Assembly (NCBI RefSeq): GCF_048544455.1
Contig: NC_133538.1
Coordinates: forward strand, 3,812,658-3,876,657
Reading direction: 5' to 3'
Source: Silene latifolia
Taxonomy: Eukaryota > Streptophyta > Magnoliopsida > Caryophyllales > Caryophyllaceae
Length of the DNA stretch: 64,000 bases
Of the stretch, positions 9,979-20,228 are shown piece by piece. Below the pieces are notes generated by a model. That model did not search any database. It worked only from the letters and a program-made list of their open reading frames with translations, and was not told the origin of the DNA. Within the stretch, counting starts at the first letter, position 1, and every line of letters starts with the position of its first letter. Both the position numbers and the translations under genes were made by a program.

Positions 9979-10604
9979 ATATGGCCAAGAACAGCGGTGC
10001 CCCTCTTTACCTTCCATACTTGACTGGCCGACCTACTCCTAGTGCCAGTTCCATGCTAATTAACGATGTTCAGCATGTTGTTCTTCGTATGTTCTTGAGG
10101 ATGATGACCTGCCTGTTGTATGCGAGGGACGACGTGAGTAAGCTTAATTATCATTAGGTCATGTTGCTTATGTCTTACCTTAACCTACACCGTCAGAAAC
10201 CGTTCTATTACAGTGCTCCAGGGGTAGTGTGCTCTAGTCTTGAGCGCATGGCACAGTCCGATACCCGACACATTGCTTGCGGGGCCATAGTGACCCGCCT
10301 AGCTCAGCGCCTAACAAATTTTGAGGCCCCACCTCCTGAGGAGGATGAGTGTGTAGAGATTGTGCCTACCATGGACGCTCAGTACTGGCGTCAGAACAGA
10401 TGGTTGAGGAAGATGGATGACGGGTCTTATGCCTGGAGGGTGAGGGGATCTATGTGGATGGTGCTTCCAGACCCAACCCATCTCCATGTTGTTGACCATT
10501 TAACTGAGTGGGAGCCTTGTGCCATTCCTAAGCCTGAGCCCCAGACCTACCTGATTGACCCAAGGATTCTCTTGGACCTACCTGAGCCTGTCATCGTGCC
10601 TTAG
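9979..10604 (+). pseudogene. Unrecognised ORF of the non-autonomous LTR element
   Basis: MAKNSGAPLYLPYL... starts 75 bp after the primer-binding site, the usual gag position. The frame breaks near 10155, continues in another frame as a 147-residue stretch (10161-10604) and hits TAG. The same frame then stays open as a proline/tyrosine-rich tail to ~10835, and a further out-of-frame piece runs from 10751. I see no zinc knuckle and do not recognise the family. It may be a diverged gag or an element-specific protein. Confidence 0.45.
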
Positions 10605-11369
10605 GGACAGCAGCAGGCACCTCCCCCACCTCGAGAGCGTCGTAGGGTGAGGCAGTCTAGGGCAGACCCGGTTGTACCTGAGCCCTCTTACTCCGCCCCT
10701 GACTTCTACCCTTACCAGTACTCGCCCTACCCCACAAACGACCCCCCAGGATGCAGCCGAGTGACCTGGCTGAGCGGATCTCCACTACTTTGGTGCTCCG
10801 CAACATGCATGAGATGGCCCATAACCAGGGCATAGGGACACAGCTAGCACAACCTGTCTGGTGGAGAGGACCGGGAGTGGACACGAGATTATTCCACAGC
10901 TACGGAGTTGATCCGAGTTACTGGAGGCCAGCGGAGGAGACAGAGTTTGGCTGCCTCGCGGGACCATGGGGAGCCAACTACGGCAGCCAGCTCGGAAGGG
11001 ATTACTCAGCAGCAGCAGGCTTTCCAGGAGCGGGCAGTTCCGGTGCAGGTGGTGACGATGACATTGAGGAGGGTCCTGGTTATAGATCTTGTGTTGTTAT
11101 ATTGCTTGGATTGACTTCTTTGGTGTCAGATTTATTTCTTTTGTGTTGGATTTATTACTTTTGCGTTGGATGTTCACTTTCGGGATTTATTATTTACTGT
11201 TGGATGACTGTACTCGGCCATAAGGCCGTTATTTACTTAACTTATCGTGTGGAGACGTGTTGGATTTCGTTATGTTAGGAATTAGTTATGTTTGGTATCG
11301 TTGTGAAGAGTTTGGTTGCAGCTTAATTTGTGAATGCTCTACGTGATGGCGTCAAAAGCCCTCTGCCTG

Positions 11370-11500
11370 TCATAACTCGACCGAGTATAGTCACTACTCG
11401 ACCGAGTAGAGCTTACTCGACCGAGTATACAAATATACTCGACTGAGTAGAGCTTACTCGACCAAGTAGTCATTCATACTCGGCCGATTACTGCTGATAC
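11370..11500. repeat. Internal cluster of ACTCGACCGAGT-type palindromes
   Basis: Five or six copies of ACTCGACCGAGT and one-base variants occur in 130 bp of non-coding internal sequence. They are the same motif type as in this element's LTRs. Spacing is irregular. Confidence 0.75.
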
Positions 11501-12071
11501 AGAGACCCATGACGTGTGATAGTTACGTGAATTGCAAGAGTTATGTGAGTAATTGTATGACGGAATCTGTGGGTGCCTTATATTGTCATTTTGTGCAATA
11601 AATTGTTCAAAAGATGGACTATGATCATGTCACAGGTATGCGATTGCTTGGATAACATATTAATTTGTGAATGTTTAGTTATATGGTATTGGTTAATATC
11701 CAGGAACTTAAATTGTTCAGGATGATACACGAGCCTTTAAACAAAATAGAAATGTAACACAATACCCAGACGGTGATGTAGCTGTCACCAGTCTTATACG
11801 TGTATATGATTGGTTACGGTTATAATCGCTCCAACTGGATGAGTGAAACTAGTGGTCGGTACATGTTTAACCTAAAAGCTTATGAATAAAACTGCTATCA
11901 TTTGCTAACCCCATATTTGGATTTATATACACTACTTAATTACGGAAACATTCTGTCTCTATGAGTCACAAGCGTGTAATATCATAAAGTAAGTTGTGCA
12001 ACAAGAGTTTATGGGTAATGTCACAGTCATGATGTGTGCGTTGGCTTTGGGTACGGGAAGTAGCTAACGGT

Positions 12072-12110
12072 GAACTTCGGGGACGAAGTTCCTTTAAGAG
12101 AGGAAGAGTA
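12072..12110 (+). other. Internal extra hairpin plus polypurine-tract-like copy
   Basis: GAACTTCG-GGGA-CGAAGTTC (12072-12091) followed by a purine-rich AAGAGAGGAAGAG run. The same arrangement, hairpin at 12550-12569 then polypurine tract, recurs directly before the 3' LTR. So the element has two copies about 480 bp apart. Confidence 0.6.
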
Positions 12111-12587
12111 ATGTTGCGAGGATAAATGATGAAATTATATCTATAATACTTGAACCACTTCAACTTCTACGTTGGTATTTGGAATCACACTATGTTACAC
12201 GTTATTATTGAAGTTCATTACGTTTCCTTGAAGTTGTATCTATGTTATATTGTAGGTAGCTTGAACGTGCAATCCTGTATGGGTGTGTAGGATGTGTACT
12301 TTTGGTAGTCGTTGTGTTTCTTTCACCGGATTAGTATACGAAAAACATGTGGTATGAGATTTGAACGTACCTTGCTGTGAATCTATGGGGGAGTATCCTT
12401 TCCGTATATTTTGTACGTGTTAACTGTGGTGGTATGTTTGTTGGTTGAATAATGTGATGTGGTGGTAGTATCGAGTACGGCCGGAGTTCGTATGTTGTTA
12501 TGTGTGTGGATTGTGTTTTTGGGGTCTTGTTGTTGATGTCGTGGAGACGGAACTTCGGGGACGAAGTTCTTTTTAAGGGGGGAAGAC

Positions 12588-13855
12588 TGTAATACCCAGG
12601 ATATTTAAGGGCCTTGTTGACTGACTCTGTTGACCAAGACCGACCTTGGGGAGGAATGGGGGAAGGACCAGACTTACAACACATATTTGATAGGATGACT
12701 TACTCGACCTAACAGAGGCTACTCGGCCGAGTATCTTCAATACTCGACCAAGTAGAGCCTACTCGGCCGAGTACTCTGGTACTCGACCGAGTATGGCTGC
12801 TGTTGACGCGTTAATATAAAACGCAAGTTCGCGAGATTTATTTCATTTCCCATTTTCTCGACAGTTCCTCTTTCTCTAACCCTAGCCTGCCTCCCTCTCC
12901 TATTACCCATTTCTACACACTCTCATGAGTATAGGCTAAACCTTCACCAAGGTAAGGACGGGATTCACTTAGGAAGGATGGCATGCGTGGTTGTCGTCTG
13001 TGCCGCCGTCGAGGCGTGTGATAGGATGCGTACTGGAGTCCTGCTTGGCTGTTATAGATGTCTTCCATGGTTGTGTCGAGGTAGGTTTTCCTACTCAGTA
13101 CCGTTAATTGATTGTGACTGTTATCGTTTCATATCTTTTGTTATCTGCTGATCATCGGTGTTTGAGCGTTGTGGTGACGATGTTGGTGTGGAGGTGTAGT
13201 GACAGCTGGGGTACTGTGCGTGTTGTGATTGTGGTGGAGTCACTTGCGGGAGTGGATTCACACCGTGGTTCGCCCTCCGTGGAACCCGTCACGGGAGGGG
13301 ATGTGCACATTAAGGGACAGAGATTGTTAGTCGCTCGTTGATGAGCTGGACTAGGTGGGAGGGGCTGCGGTCACTCACTAGCGGCGAGGGTTACCTGTTG
13401 CGATGGGTAATCTGGTAAGGCTACACACTTCGGTGTGTAGTCGGTTACTGTGCGAGATCGGGAGACTGGGTTTGAGGATGATCAGCTGGTTACATTGTTT
13501 ACCTGTTTTACATTTGATTAGTCGGTACTAACCCCGTGTTGTTTTGTGGTATCTGCGGTGATCCATTCGGGGATGGTGAGCAGTTGGCTTAACATGTACT
13601 GTTGATTGTGGCTGCTAGGATTGGAGGGATCGAGTCATCACGCTACCACTCTAGAAGTGATGTGTCATGAGTGTTGTAGTTTTATCTTTGGTATAAAGAG
13701 TTTGTATTGAGTTGTAATGTATAAGATACATTAATATTTTATAATTGTTCTTTTATTGTCTGATTTGATCTACTTCCTCGGGAAACCGAGATGGTGACAC
13801 CGTCATACACTGGAATGGTCCTTGGTAAGGCGTCCTGGTGTGCGGGGGTGTTACA
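12588..13855 (+). repeat. 3' LTR of the 5.2 kb LTR element
   Basis: 1268 bp, near-identical to 8650-9900, with the same palindrome cluster at ~12700-12795. Preceded by the polypurine tract AAGGGGGGAAGAC. Confidence 0.9.
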
Positions 13856-14279
13856 ATTTACATGTCTATGACTCTTTAAACTTTAATATGTATGACTTCT
13901 TTATGAAGTAATTTTAACATTTGACAACCAAGGTCTTCAAATATTCAAAATGACAGCATGGTTATTGTGCCAATCAAGAGCAATCAAACAAAAATCGGGT
14001 TCGAAAACCGATTTCGGGTAACCGGTTTTAAGATCCGGTTTGAAAATTCCAGAAAAACCGGTTACCCGGATTAAAAGAGGTGCGAGTGAGGTTTAAGAAA
14101 TTTAAGGTTTTTTAAAACCGGCGACCGAACCGGTTTGAAAAATTGGGTCGGGTACCCGGTTTTGCTCAACCCTAAAAAAAGGTGTAATAAAGGAGAGAAG
14201 AACAAATATTTTTATAAAAAAAATTAAATAAAAATACTAATATATATGTCAAAAAAACATCAAATACTAAAAATTCACA

Positions 14280-14940
14280 TGTATCCTTTCCCTCCACTGT
14301 GCCCTCTCCGTCACCATACTCTCCTCAAGCCCCAGAAATCTCATATCGTGTTCTATCACTGTCAATTATGTCTGTCTCGGTCTCCCTCTACCTCTAGGGA
14401 CCTTTTCTGTTCTCCAAGTCTCCAGCCTGCTAACTGGTGCGTCCATAGGTCTACTTCTCACATGGCCAAACCATCTTAGTCGATTTTCCATCATCTTGTC
14501 CTTTATTGACGCCACTTTTACCTTTTCCCTCACTTCATTCCTTAATCGATCTTTCCTTGTATGTCCGCACATCCACCTCAACATACGCATCTCCGCCACA
14601 CTCATCTTTTGAATGTGACAATGTTTCACGGCCCAACAGTCGGAACCGTAAGGTAAGGCAGACCTAATTGCCATGCGATAAAATTTTTCCTTTAATCTTT
14701 GGGGCATATTTTATCGCATAAAAACGCTGAATCACTCTTCCATTTCAACAATCTCGTTTTAATTCTGTGAGCCACAACTCCATCTAACTCCCCATCATTT
14801 TAAATAATAGATCCTAGATATCTGAAGAAATCTGACCTTTCAACAACATCCCCTCGAAAATAATACTCGCCGCCTTTGTCGATCTCGAGCCCGCCACTTT
14901 AGTGAACTGACACCTCAAATAGACCCCTCTTTGGGTCATC
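14280..14940 (-). pseudogene. RTE-like LINE reverse transcriptase, C-terminal fragment
   Basis: The minus-strand frame (best at 14366-14707) carries the plant LINE signature FYRMAIRSALPYGSDCWAVKH, MRMLRWMCGHTRKDRLRNE and NRLRWFGHVRSRP. Upstream sequence up to ~14940 continues the homology in shifted frames (HRIKTRLLKW). It is a 5'-truncated, frameshifted relic inside peroxidase intron 3. Confidence 0.8.
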
Positions 14941-15336
14941 AACGTGACAATGAAAGAACATTTTCAAAGTTGCAGTTTTTTTCCAGTTTTCCCAAGACTT
15001 TCTCGTGTCAGTCTTTAATGGCTATTTCTAGCCGTTCTTATTACTTCCGCTAGTTGTTGTATGTTGTTAACTGTTGAACATGTTTTAAGTAAAATTACTC
15101 GCTCAACACTATAAAAGTTATAATGCTGCATAACTTCGTACAGAGTGTCTACAGTTTGGCCTTGTAGGAGTTGGTTGTACGCTGTAATGCTGTATTATGA
15201 CCTAGTCTTATGAAGGTATCTCGGCCCATCTAACCAACTCTGTTACTGAAAACAATTGCTAAGAAATGTTTCAACATTTCTGTAGTTTTAGGCTATGAAG
15301 GTATTTAGGTCGTTGTACGCTGGTGTACGAGAGTTA

Positions 15337-15671
15337 GGCTCTGTTTGGTAAAACTACCTGAAAAAGTAGCTAAAACTTGAAAAGGTAATTGAAAACCGAA
15401 AAATGCCTAAGCAAACCTGAAAAGGTAGAATCGATAAGGAATTTAAAATTAGGAGTTGATAAGCTAAGTGATTATATAAAAATGTGTTTGTCAGACTAGT
15501 TGAAAAGGTAGCTGATTTTGGTCAAATGACGTAAAAGGATATGAAAAATATTTAATATTATAGAATAAAGGGGGTAAAAAATGGAAAATAAGTCATTTCA
15601 GGTACCTGATTTCTCAAATACTACCTGGAGTAGCATTTCATTTCAGGTACCTTATTTGACCAAACGGAGCC
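15337..15671. mobile_element. Tourist/PIF-Harbinger-like MITE
   Basis: Terminal repeats GGCTCTGTTTGGT and (inverted) GGCTCCGTTTGGT, flanked by TTA at 15334-15336 and 15672-15674. 335 bp, non-coding. Confidence 0.75.
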
Positions 15672-15774
15672 TTATAGACATATATTGGGATCAGGGAAGA
15701 GATTGCCTTTCGATGAATTAGTTTTTTCATTCAAGCTGGCAAAGATGTTTAATAAATACCCTTGGTGAGATTGT

Positions 15775-16045
15775 ATCAATTTTATATATTTTACTGAGTT
15801 TAATTTTAAGGTATTTCGGATCCTTAAATTTTATTTCGGTTTTCAAAATTGTTTTAGTCTTTATTCTCGATTTAAATTTTAAATTTTTATAAAAGAAATC
15901 CGGAATTTGATTTTAAAACATATAAGTTTATCTTGTCTTTGTATTATGTTTCACTCTTTTTTTCGCATTTTGAAGTGTGCGTTAACCCATGAACGGTTCT
16001 AAAGGATGATTCATGTTAGCCGACCCCAAATGCCTCATAAATTAG
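15775..16045 (+). mobile_element. RTE-like LINE 3' end fragment, opposite orientation
   Basis: Aligns with the reverse complement of 7921-8250, including GATTCATGTTAGCCGACCCC. The GTT tail is absent or lost here. Confidence 0.6.
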
Positions 16046-16669
16046 GAGGCCATACTATAGTATGTAATTGTTAGAACAGTTACACTTCCAGCTCCAGTGG
16101 ATGCAGTTTGGTGGTTAAGGGTTGAAGCTCGAAACTTAGCACTACGTTTTATTGTCATTTTCCACACAATATAATATAGCACCCTCTCCTTCCCATCTCT
16201 TTCTCTTGCTTTGACTTACTCTCTTAAATTTCTATTTGTTTATGGACATTCCTGTTATTCGTGTCCTTACATTTATGCACAAGTTAAAGTTTTCTCTTTT
16301 GCTTGAATTTATTTCTTATACCTTGTTGTATTTCTACATTTACTTTCCCGCTTTACATTGTCATGATTTTGTTTTAATGGCTTCAGTTATGTTGCCAACT
16401 CTTTTTCTACCTTTCTTTCTTGGTTTATTAATTCAATTAGATACTACCGTAGTACTCCGTCGTAGGGCCGTAGGGGAGGGAAAGGAAGGGGTAGGGCAAA
16501 GGAAAAGGAGTGATGGTGAATCCTTTCTAATCTTTCCTATGTTGGAAGAATTTGACCCGACTTTAGTCACTATATTATGGAATATCAATGGTGTTTGGAT
16601 TTTGTATAGCTTCATTAAAACCTAAAACTTCTATCGAGAAAAAGGGTAGCAGTTGCAAGCAATTTATAC

Positions 16670-16831
16670 CTGATAGGATGACAATGTCTTCCAACGATAA
16701 CCCTTTTGAGCCAAAACTCTTCATCATTTCATCCACTTTAAAACTTGTGTCTACAATATTCGGCCGGACATTGGATACTGCAGATACCATTCGATCTCGC
16801 CGTCCTGTGGGAATCTGTATGTCTGGGCCTC
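16670..16831 (-). CDS. Peroxidase exon 3
   Basis: Follows acceptor ...TAGACAG and begins GA-GGC-CCA. It encodes GPDIQIPTGRRDRMVSAVSN...FKVDEMMKSFGSKGLSLEDIVILSG. The PTGRRD substrate-side motif and LxxxDxVxLSG are family hallmarks. It ends TCAG with donor GTATAA (16669-16664), phase 1, which matches the start of exon 4 exactly (LSG-SHTIG). Confidence 0.87.
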
Positions 16832-16931
16832 CTGTCTATCAATATTAGAACTGTCACATTACTATAAACAAATGACAGGAAGAGTTTTTAACATTCAGAA
16901 AATATAGAGAAGGTCCATTGTGATGTTATAC

Positions 16932-17111
16932 CAGCGCGACAGCATCTCTAGCTGCCATTGCGAGAATATCAGCACAAGAAACTGTTTCCGGACAGAATAT
17001 CTCGATTTCTCTTTTGGCAGACTCTATGACTTCAAATCCTCCAAGTGAAGCATTTGCAGGGTCGTCTTTTTCGGTACCCTTCCCTTCTAATAGCACTGAT
17101 GCATCACAACC
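16932..17111 (-). CDS. Peroxidase exon 2
   Basis: Starts after the acceptor TTCTTGCAG (17112-17113) with GGT TGT GAT, completing [11 protein letters not shown]. It encodes [17 protein letters not shown]..., [10 protein letters not shown] and [21 protein letters not shown]. The cysteines that pair in peroxidases and the structural Asp are present. The donor used here is GTATAA at 16931. It leaves phase 0, whereas exon 3 needs one preceding base, so the junction would shift frame. A 1-bp deletion near the donor is the simplest explanation. Confidence 0.85.
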
Positions 17112-17131
17112 CTGCAAGAACATAAGCTTAA

Positions 17132-18580
17132 TGTTAGAACATTTTTGTTGATGATGACAAACCCACTCTAATCTTGCCTTATTTTATTTCAGGATTTAGT
17201 CCAACCTCCGAATTAAGTGATTATCAAGTGATTGTGGTCAAAACGTGTTGAACAAGCCACCCAAGGATTGTGTTGTAATAATGAGTCACTTATGTATAGG
17301 TAAAAGGGTGTAGTATTAAGGCAACAGTAAGCAAGACTATTGTTGAACAACAGTCTGCTTACTAAGGCAACAGTCAGCCAGACCGTTGCTTCAACTCGTG
17401 TCACTTGGAAGAAGTCTTCATTTTCAAAATATTCATATTTCGAAAATACAAACTTCTATTTTGAAATACACATTTCTGATATTTGAATCTTGTAAAAGGT
17501 TATTGTTTAAGAAAAGGATATTCTATTGGCATCTTTCAAAAGGTCTTAACTCAAAGTGGCAATAATTTTCATCATGATTTTTAGAAAGAACTTGTTTCTT
17601 TCCAAATTTGTTCCTCTAAAATGTCCTCACTTGATTGTCCATCTTACCTTGACTGATTTTCAAAGGCCCTTTCAAGATAGTTACAAGGCTCCTTTTCTTG
17701 TTTAACTTTTGGAAGAATGCTCTATTTTGTGCAAACTTGGGCAAGTCAAAATTATTTGTTTTCTACCTCATGTCTTGACTTCTAAACCCTAGTTTGCTTC
17801 CCTATAAAAGGAGCACTCTTCTCCTTCATTTTCTTAAGACTTTTCCAGAGAATTTTCAAAGTGTTTTGCAAACTTGTTTTTAAAGAACTCAAAGCTTTTT
17901 ACTTCATTTGCAAAATATTTCTAAGTCTTCCAGTGGCAACAGTCTTCACTACCGTTACCTTAAGTATAACATTCTCTTACCTAGAGTCGATTGATCTATA
18001 AGTTGTCCTTATCAATTCTTTCATAGAATCAGTTTGAGGAAACTTGATCTTTGTAATCATTCTAGTAAGAGTCTTAAGTTTCTAGACGGAGTAGTCTTGA
18101 GACTTGTGTCGCAACCGGAGTAGGTTGTTGGTTCTTTTATTTGTAAGTGTCTAAGTAGTCGGAGTAGATCACTTAAACTTATTAATAAAAGAAGATTGGA
18201 CGTAGGCCTTTAGGAGTTGGCCGAACCAATTCAAAAGCATCGTGTTAATCTTTGTTATTTTAATTTCCGCTGCATTTTCATTACTCGATTGTTAATCCAC
18301 GTTTTATTTAACAACAGTCGCTGATACTGTTGCTTTTGGTCAGTAGCCTTCTCTTATGAGCTAAGACATAAAAGTAACAGTCAGATCAATCGTTGCCTTA
18401 CTGCAATCATCTTAAACATCGTGATACACTCTTAATGAATCAATATTACTTGATGTATCCATTTGTTCTTCACATTATCAACCAACTTGCTTTAATTCAA
18501 TAAAGACTAAGTTGAAATTTTTAAAATAGTACCCAATTCACCCCCTCCCCCTCTTAGGTACTTGAATTCTAAACTCTTCA
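17132..18580 (+). repeat. Sirevirus 5' LTR (1449 bp)
   Basis: TG...CA, followed at 18583-18595 by the primer-binding site TGGTATCAGAGCC. It has about 80 bp (near 17545-17625) missing from the 3' LTR. It carries five copies of a 21-nt dyad at 17322, 17368, 17937, 18312 and 18375. Confidence 0.92.
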
Positions 18581-18582
18581 AT

Positions 18583-18595
18583 TGGTATCAGAGCC
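18583..18595 (+). other. Sirevirus primer-binding site (tRNA-iMet)
   Basis: TGGTATCAGAGCC begins 2 nt after the 5' LTR end. Confidence 0.9.
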
Positions 18596-18643
18596 TCGTG
18601 CTCTTGATCAAGGTTAATCACCTTAGAGTTTAAATCTTGGGAA

Positions 18644-20228
18644 ATGGATTCCTCAAAACACTCCAAGATCCCGGTCTTTACCGGTGAGAATTTTGGGTGG
18701 TGGAAGCTCAAAATGGAACACTACATCAAAAGTATTGACTATCAATATTGGAAAATCATCGAGAACGGACCTCTTACTATTGAGGAAACTGACATCCTTA
18801 CGGGTTTTACTAAGGTCAAAGATGAGAAAGATTACAATGAAAACGATTTTAAATTGGCCGAGAAAAACTCGAAAGCGATGTCGATTCTTCAACGGTGTGT
18901 TGGTGAGGCCGAAGTGAGTCGGATTTCTGGATGTCCTACGGCTAAATTAATTTGGGATTCCCTTGTTCTTGCCTATGAAGGGACGTCTCAAGTTAGAAAA
19001 CACCGTATTGAGCAACAATATGAGATGTTTCACATGTCAAAGGATGAGTCCATAAATAGTTTTTCATCTCGCTTTTCGTGTATTATAAATGAACTAAAAA
19101 GCCTAGGGAGAAATTTCGAGTCCGAGGACACCATTCGAAAAATTCTTCGTAGTCTTACCACTAAATGGCAACCTAAGGTTACCACCATAGAGGAGGCCAA
19201 AGACCTATCCACTCTATCTCTTCATGAATTAATGGGATCACTAATGGCTCACGAGTTCAATCTCGATAAGCACTCTAGTGAATCCTCAAGGGAAAAGAGT
19301 CTTGCTTTAGCATCCTCTTCAATTGATGATGAGGATGAAGAAGAAGATGTGTTTGCTTTGTTCTCTAGGAACTTAGTTGGAATGGTGAATGGTCATGGAC
19401 ATAAGAAGTTCAACAATAACTACACGAAAAAACGCTTTCCAAAGACCCTCCACCACTATTGGATGCTTTAAATGTGGTGACAAATCACATCAAATTAAAG
19501 AATGTCCTAAGTGGGATGAGATTAAGTCCAAAGATAAGCGAGATAAGGCAAAAAAGGACTACAAAAACCGAGTCATGTCCGCCATATGGGGAATGTCCGA
19601 CTCCGAGGACGATGAAATCATCGAGGAGGAATTAGAGGCTAAAATGTGTCTTACAAGTCGTCTCAAGGACAAAGTCTCAAAACCCTCTAAAACCGAGCAT
19701 CTTAGATGTCTTATGGCTCACCCCGACGATTCTGACTCCGATTCCGACAATGAGGTAAAACTTCTAAAGGCCAAAGCTAGGACTTACTCCAAAGAAAAAG
19801 TATGTAAACTTCTTGACAAACTATTTGATAAGTGTCGTTCACAAACTGAAAAGTTGGATCTCATGCAAGATGAAATAGAAGAAATTGCTCAAGAAAACTT
19901 TCATCTTAAAAGTGAACTTAAGGCAACAGACAGTGCGACTATTGCCTCTGATGAGGTGAAAAGAGTAAATAAATTGAACAAGGAGTTGTCAAACGAACTA
20001 AAGTGTCTTAGGTCGAACCCCAATGATGTTTCTGATCTTGAGAATGTTAATACCACTCTGATTTTACAGATTTCCATGATAACTAAGGAACGTGATGAAC
20101 TTCTAAATGAACAATCCATATCTAAAGGTGTAATTGATGACTTAGTTGATGAGATAGAAGAACTTAAAACAACAAAGTCTCGGATCAAGGTTGCCTCGAC
20201 AATGTCAAGGAAGTGTCAAATGAACTAG
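18644..20228 (+). pseudogene. Sirevirus gag with CCHC zinc knuckle, frameshifted
   Basis: MDSSKHSKIPVFTGENFGWWKLKMEHYI opens a UBN2-type gag (18644-19471). A one-base loss in the A-run near 19430 shifts the frame, and the protein continues in the frame ending at 20228. That part contains the zinc knuckle CFKCGDKSHQIKECP and a long coiled coil (SQTEKLDLMQDEIEEIAQENFHL...). A second frame change near 20170-20215 leads to more coiled coil. Gag would form the particle and bind RNA. The long coiled-coil extension is typical of Sireviruses. Confidence 0.85.

Larger units (their letters stand above)
8650..13855 (+). mobile_element. Non-autonomous Ty3/Gypsy-like LTR element, 5.2 kb
   Basis: Two long LTRs (TGTAATACCC...GTGTTACA) flank a 2.7 kb internal region with a tRNA-iMet primer site (9904-9916) and a polypurine tract before the 3' LTR. 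A 5-bp duplication ATTTA is at 8645-8649 and 13856-13860. The LTR ends, the GAACTTCG-N4-CGAAGTTC hairpin before the polypurine tract and the LTR core resemble those of the chromovirus at 59600-64000, so a Tekay-like origin is inferred. There is no pol. One damaged ORF of unknown function is present. Confidence 0.88.
8260..14174. mobile_element. hAT-type MITE (704 bp net) split by an LTR element
   Basis: Ends TAGGGCTGAGCAAAA and (inverted) TAGGGTTGAGCAAAA, flanked by AAAAAAGG at 8252-8259 and 14175-14182. The arms contain repeated AACCGG/CCGGTT-type sequence. An LTR retrotransposon sits inside at 8650-13855, so the MITE is the older insertion. Confidence 0.85.
15050..16250. repeat. Intron 3 direct repeat, copy B
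   Basis: Diverged copy of the sequence at 4798-5297 plus 6867-7030. It is interrupted by a Tourist-like MITE (15337-15671) and an RTE 3' end (15775-16045). Same orientation as copy A. It could reflect an intron duplication or recombination between two tandem peroxidase genes. Confidence 0.55.

Noticed and set aside
16236..16625. 129-codon plus-strand ORF
   Set aside because: It lies in peroxidase intron 3, is AT-rich and hydrophobic by composition, and has no recognisable domain.
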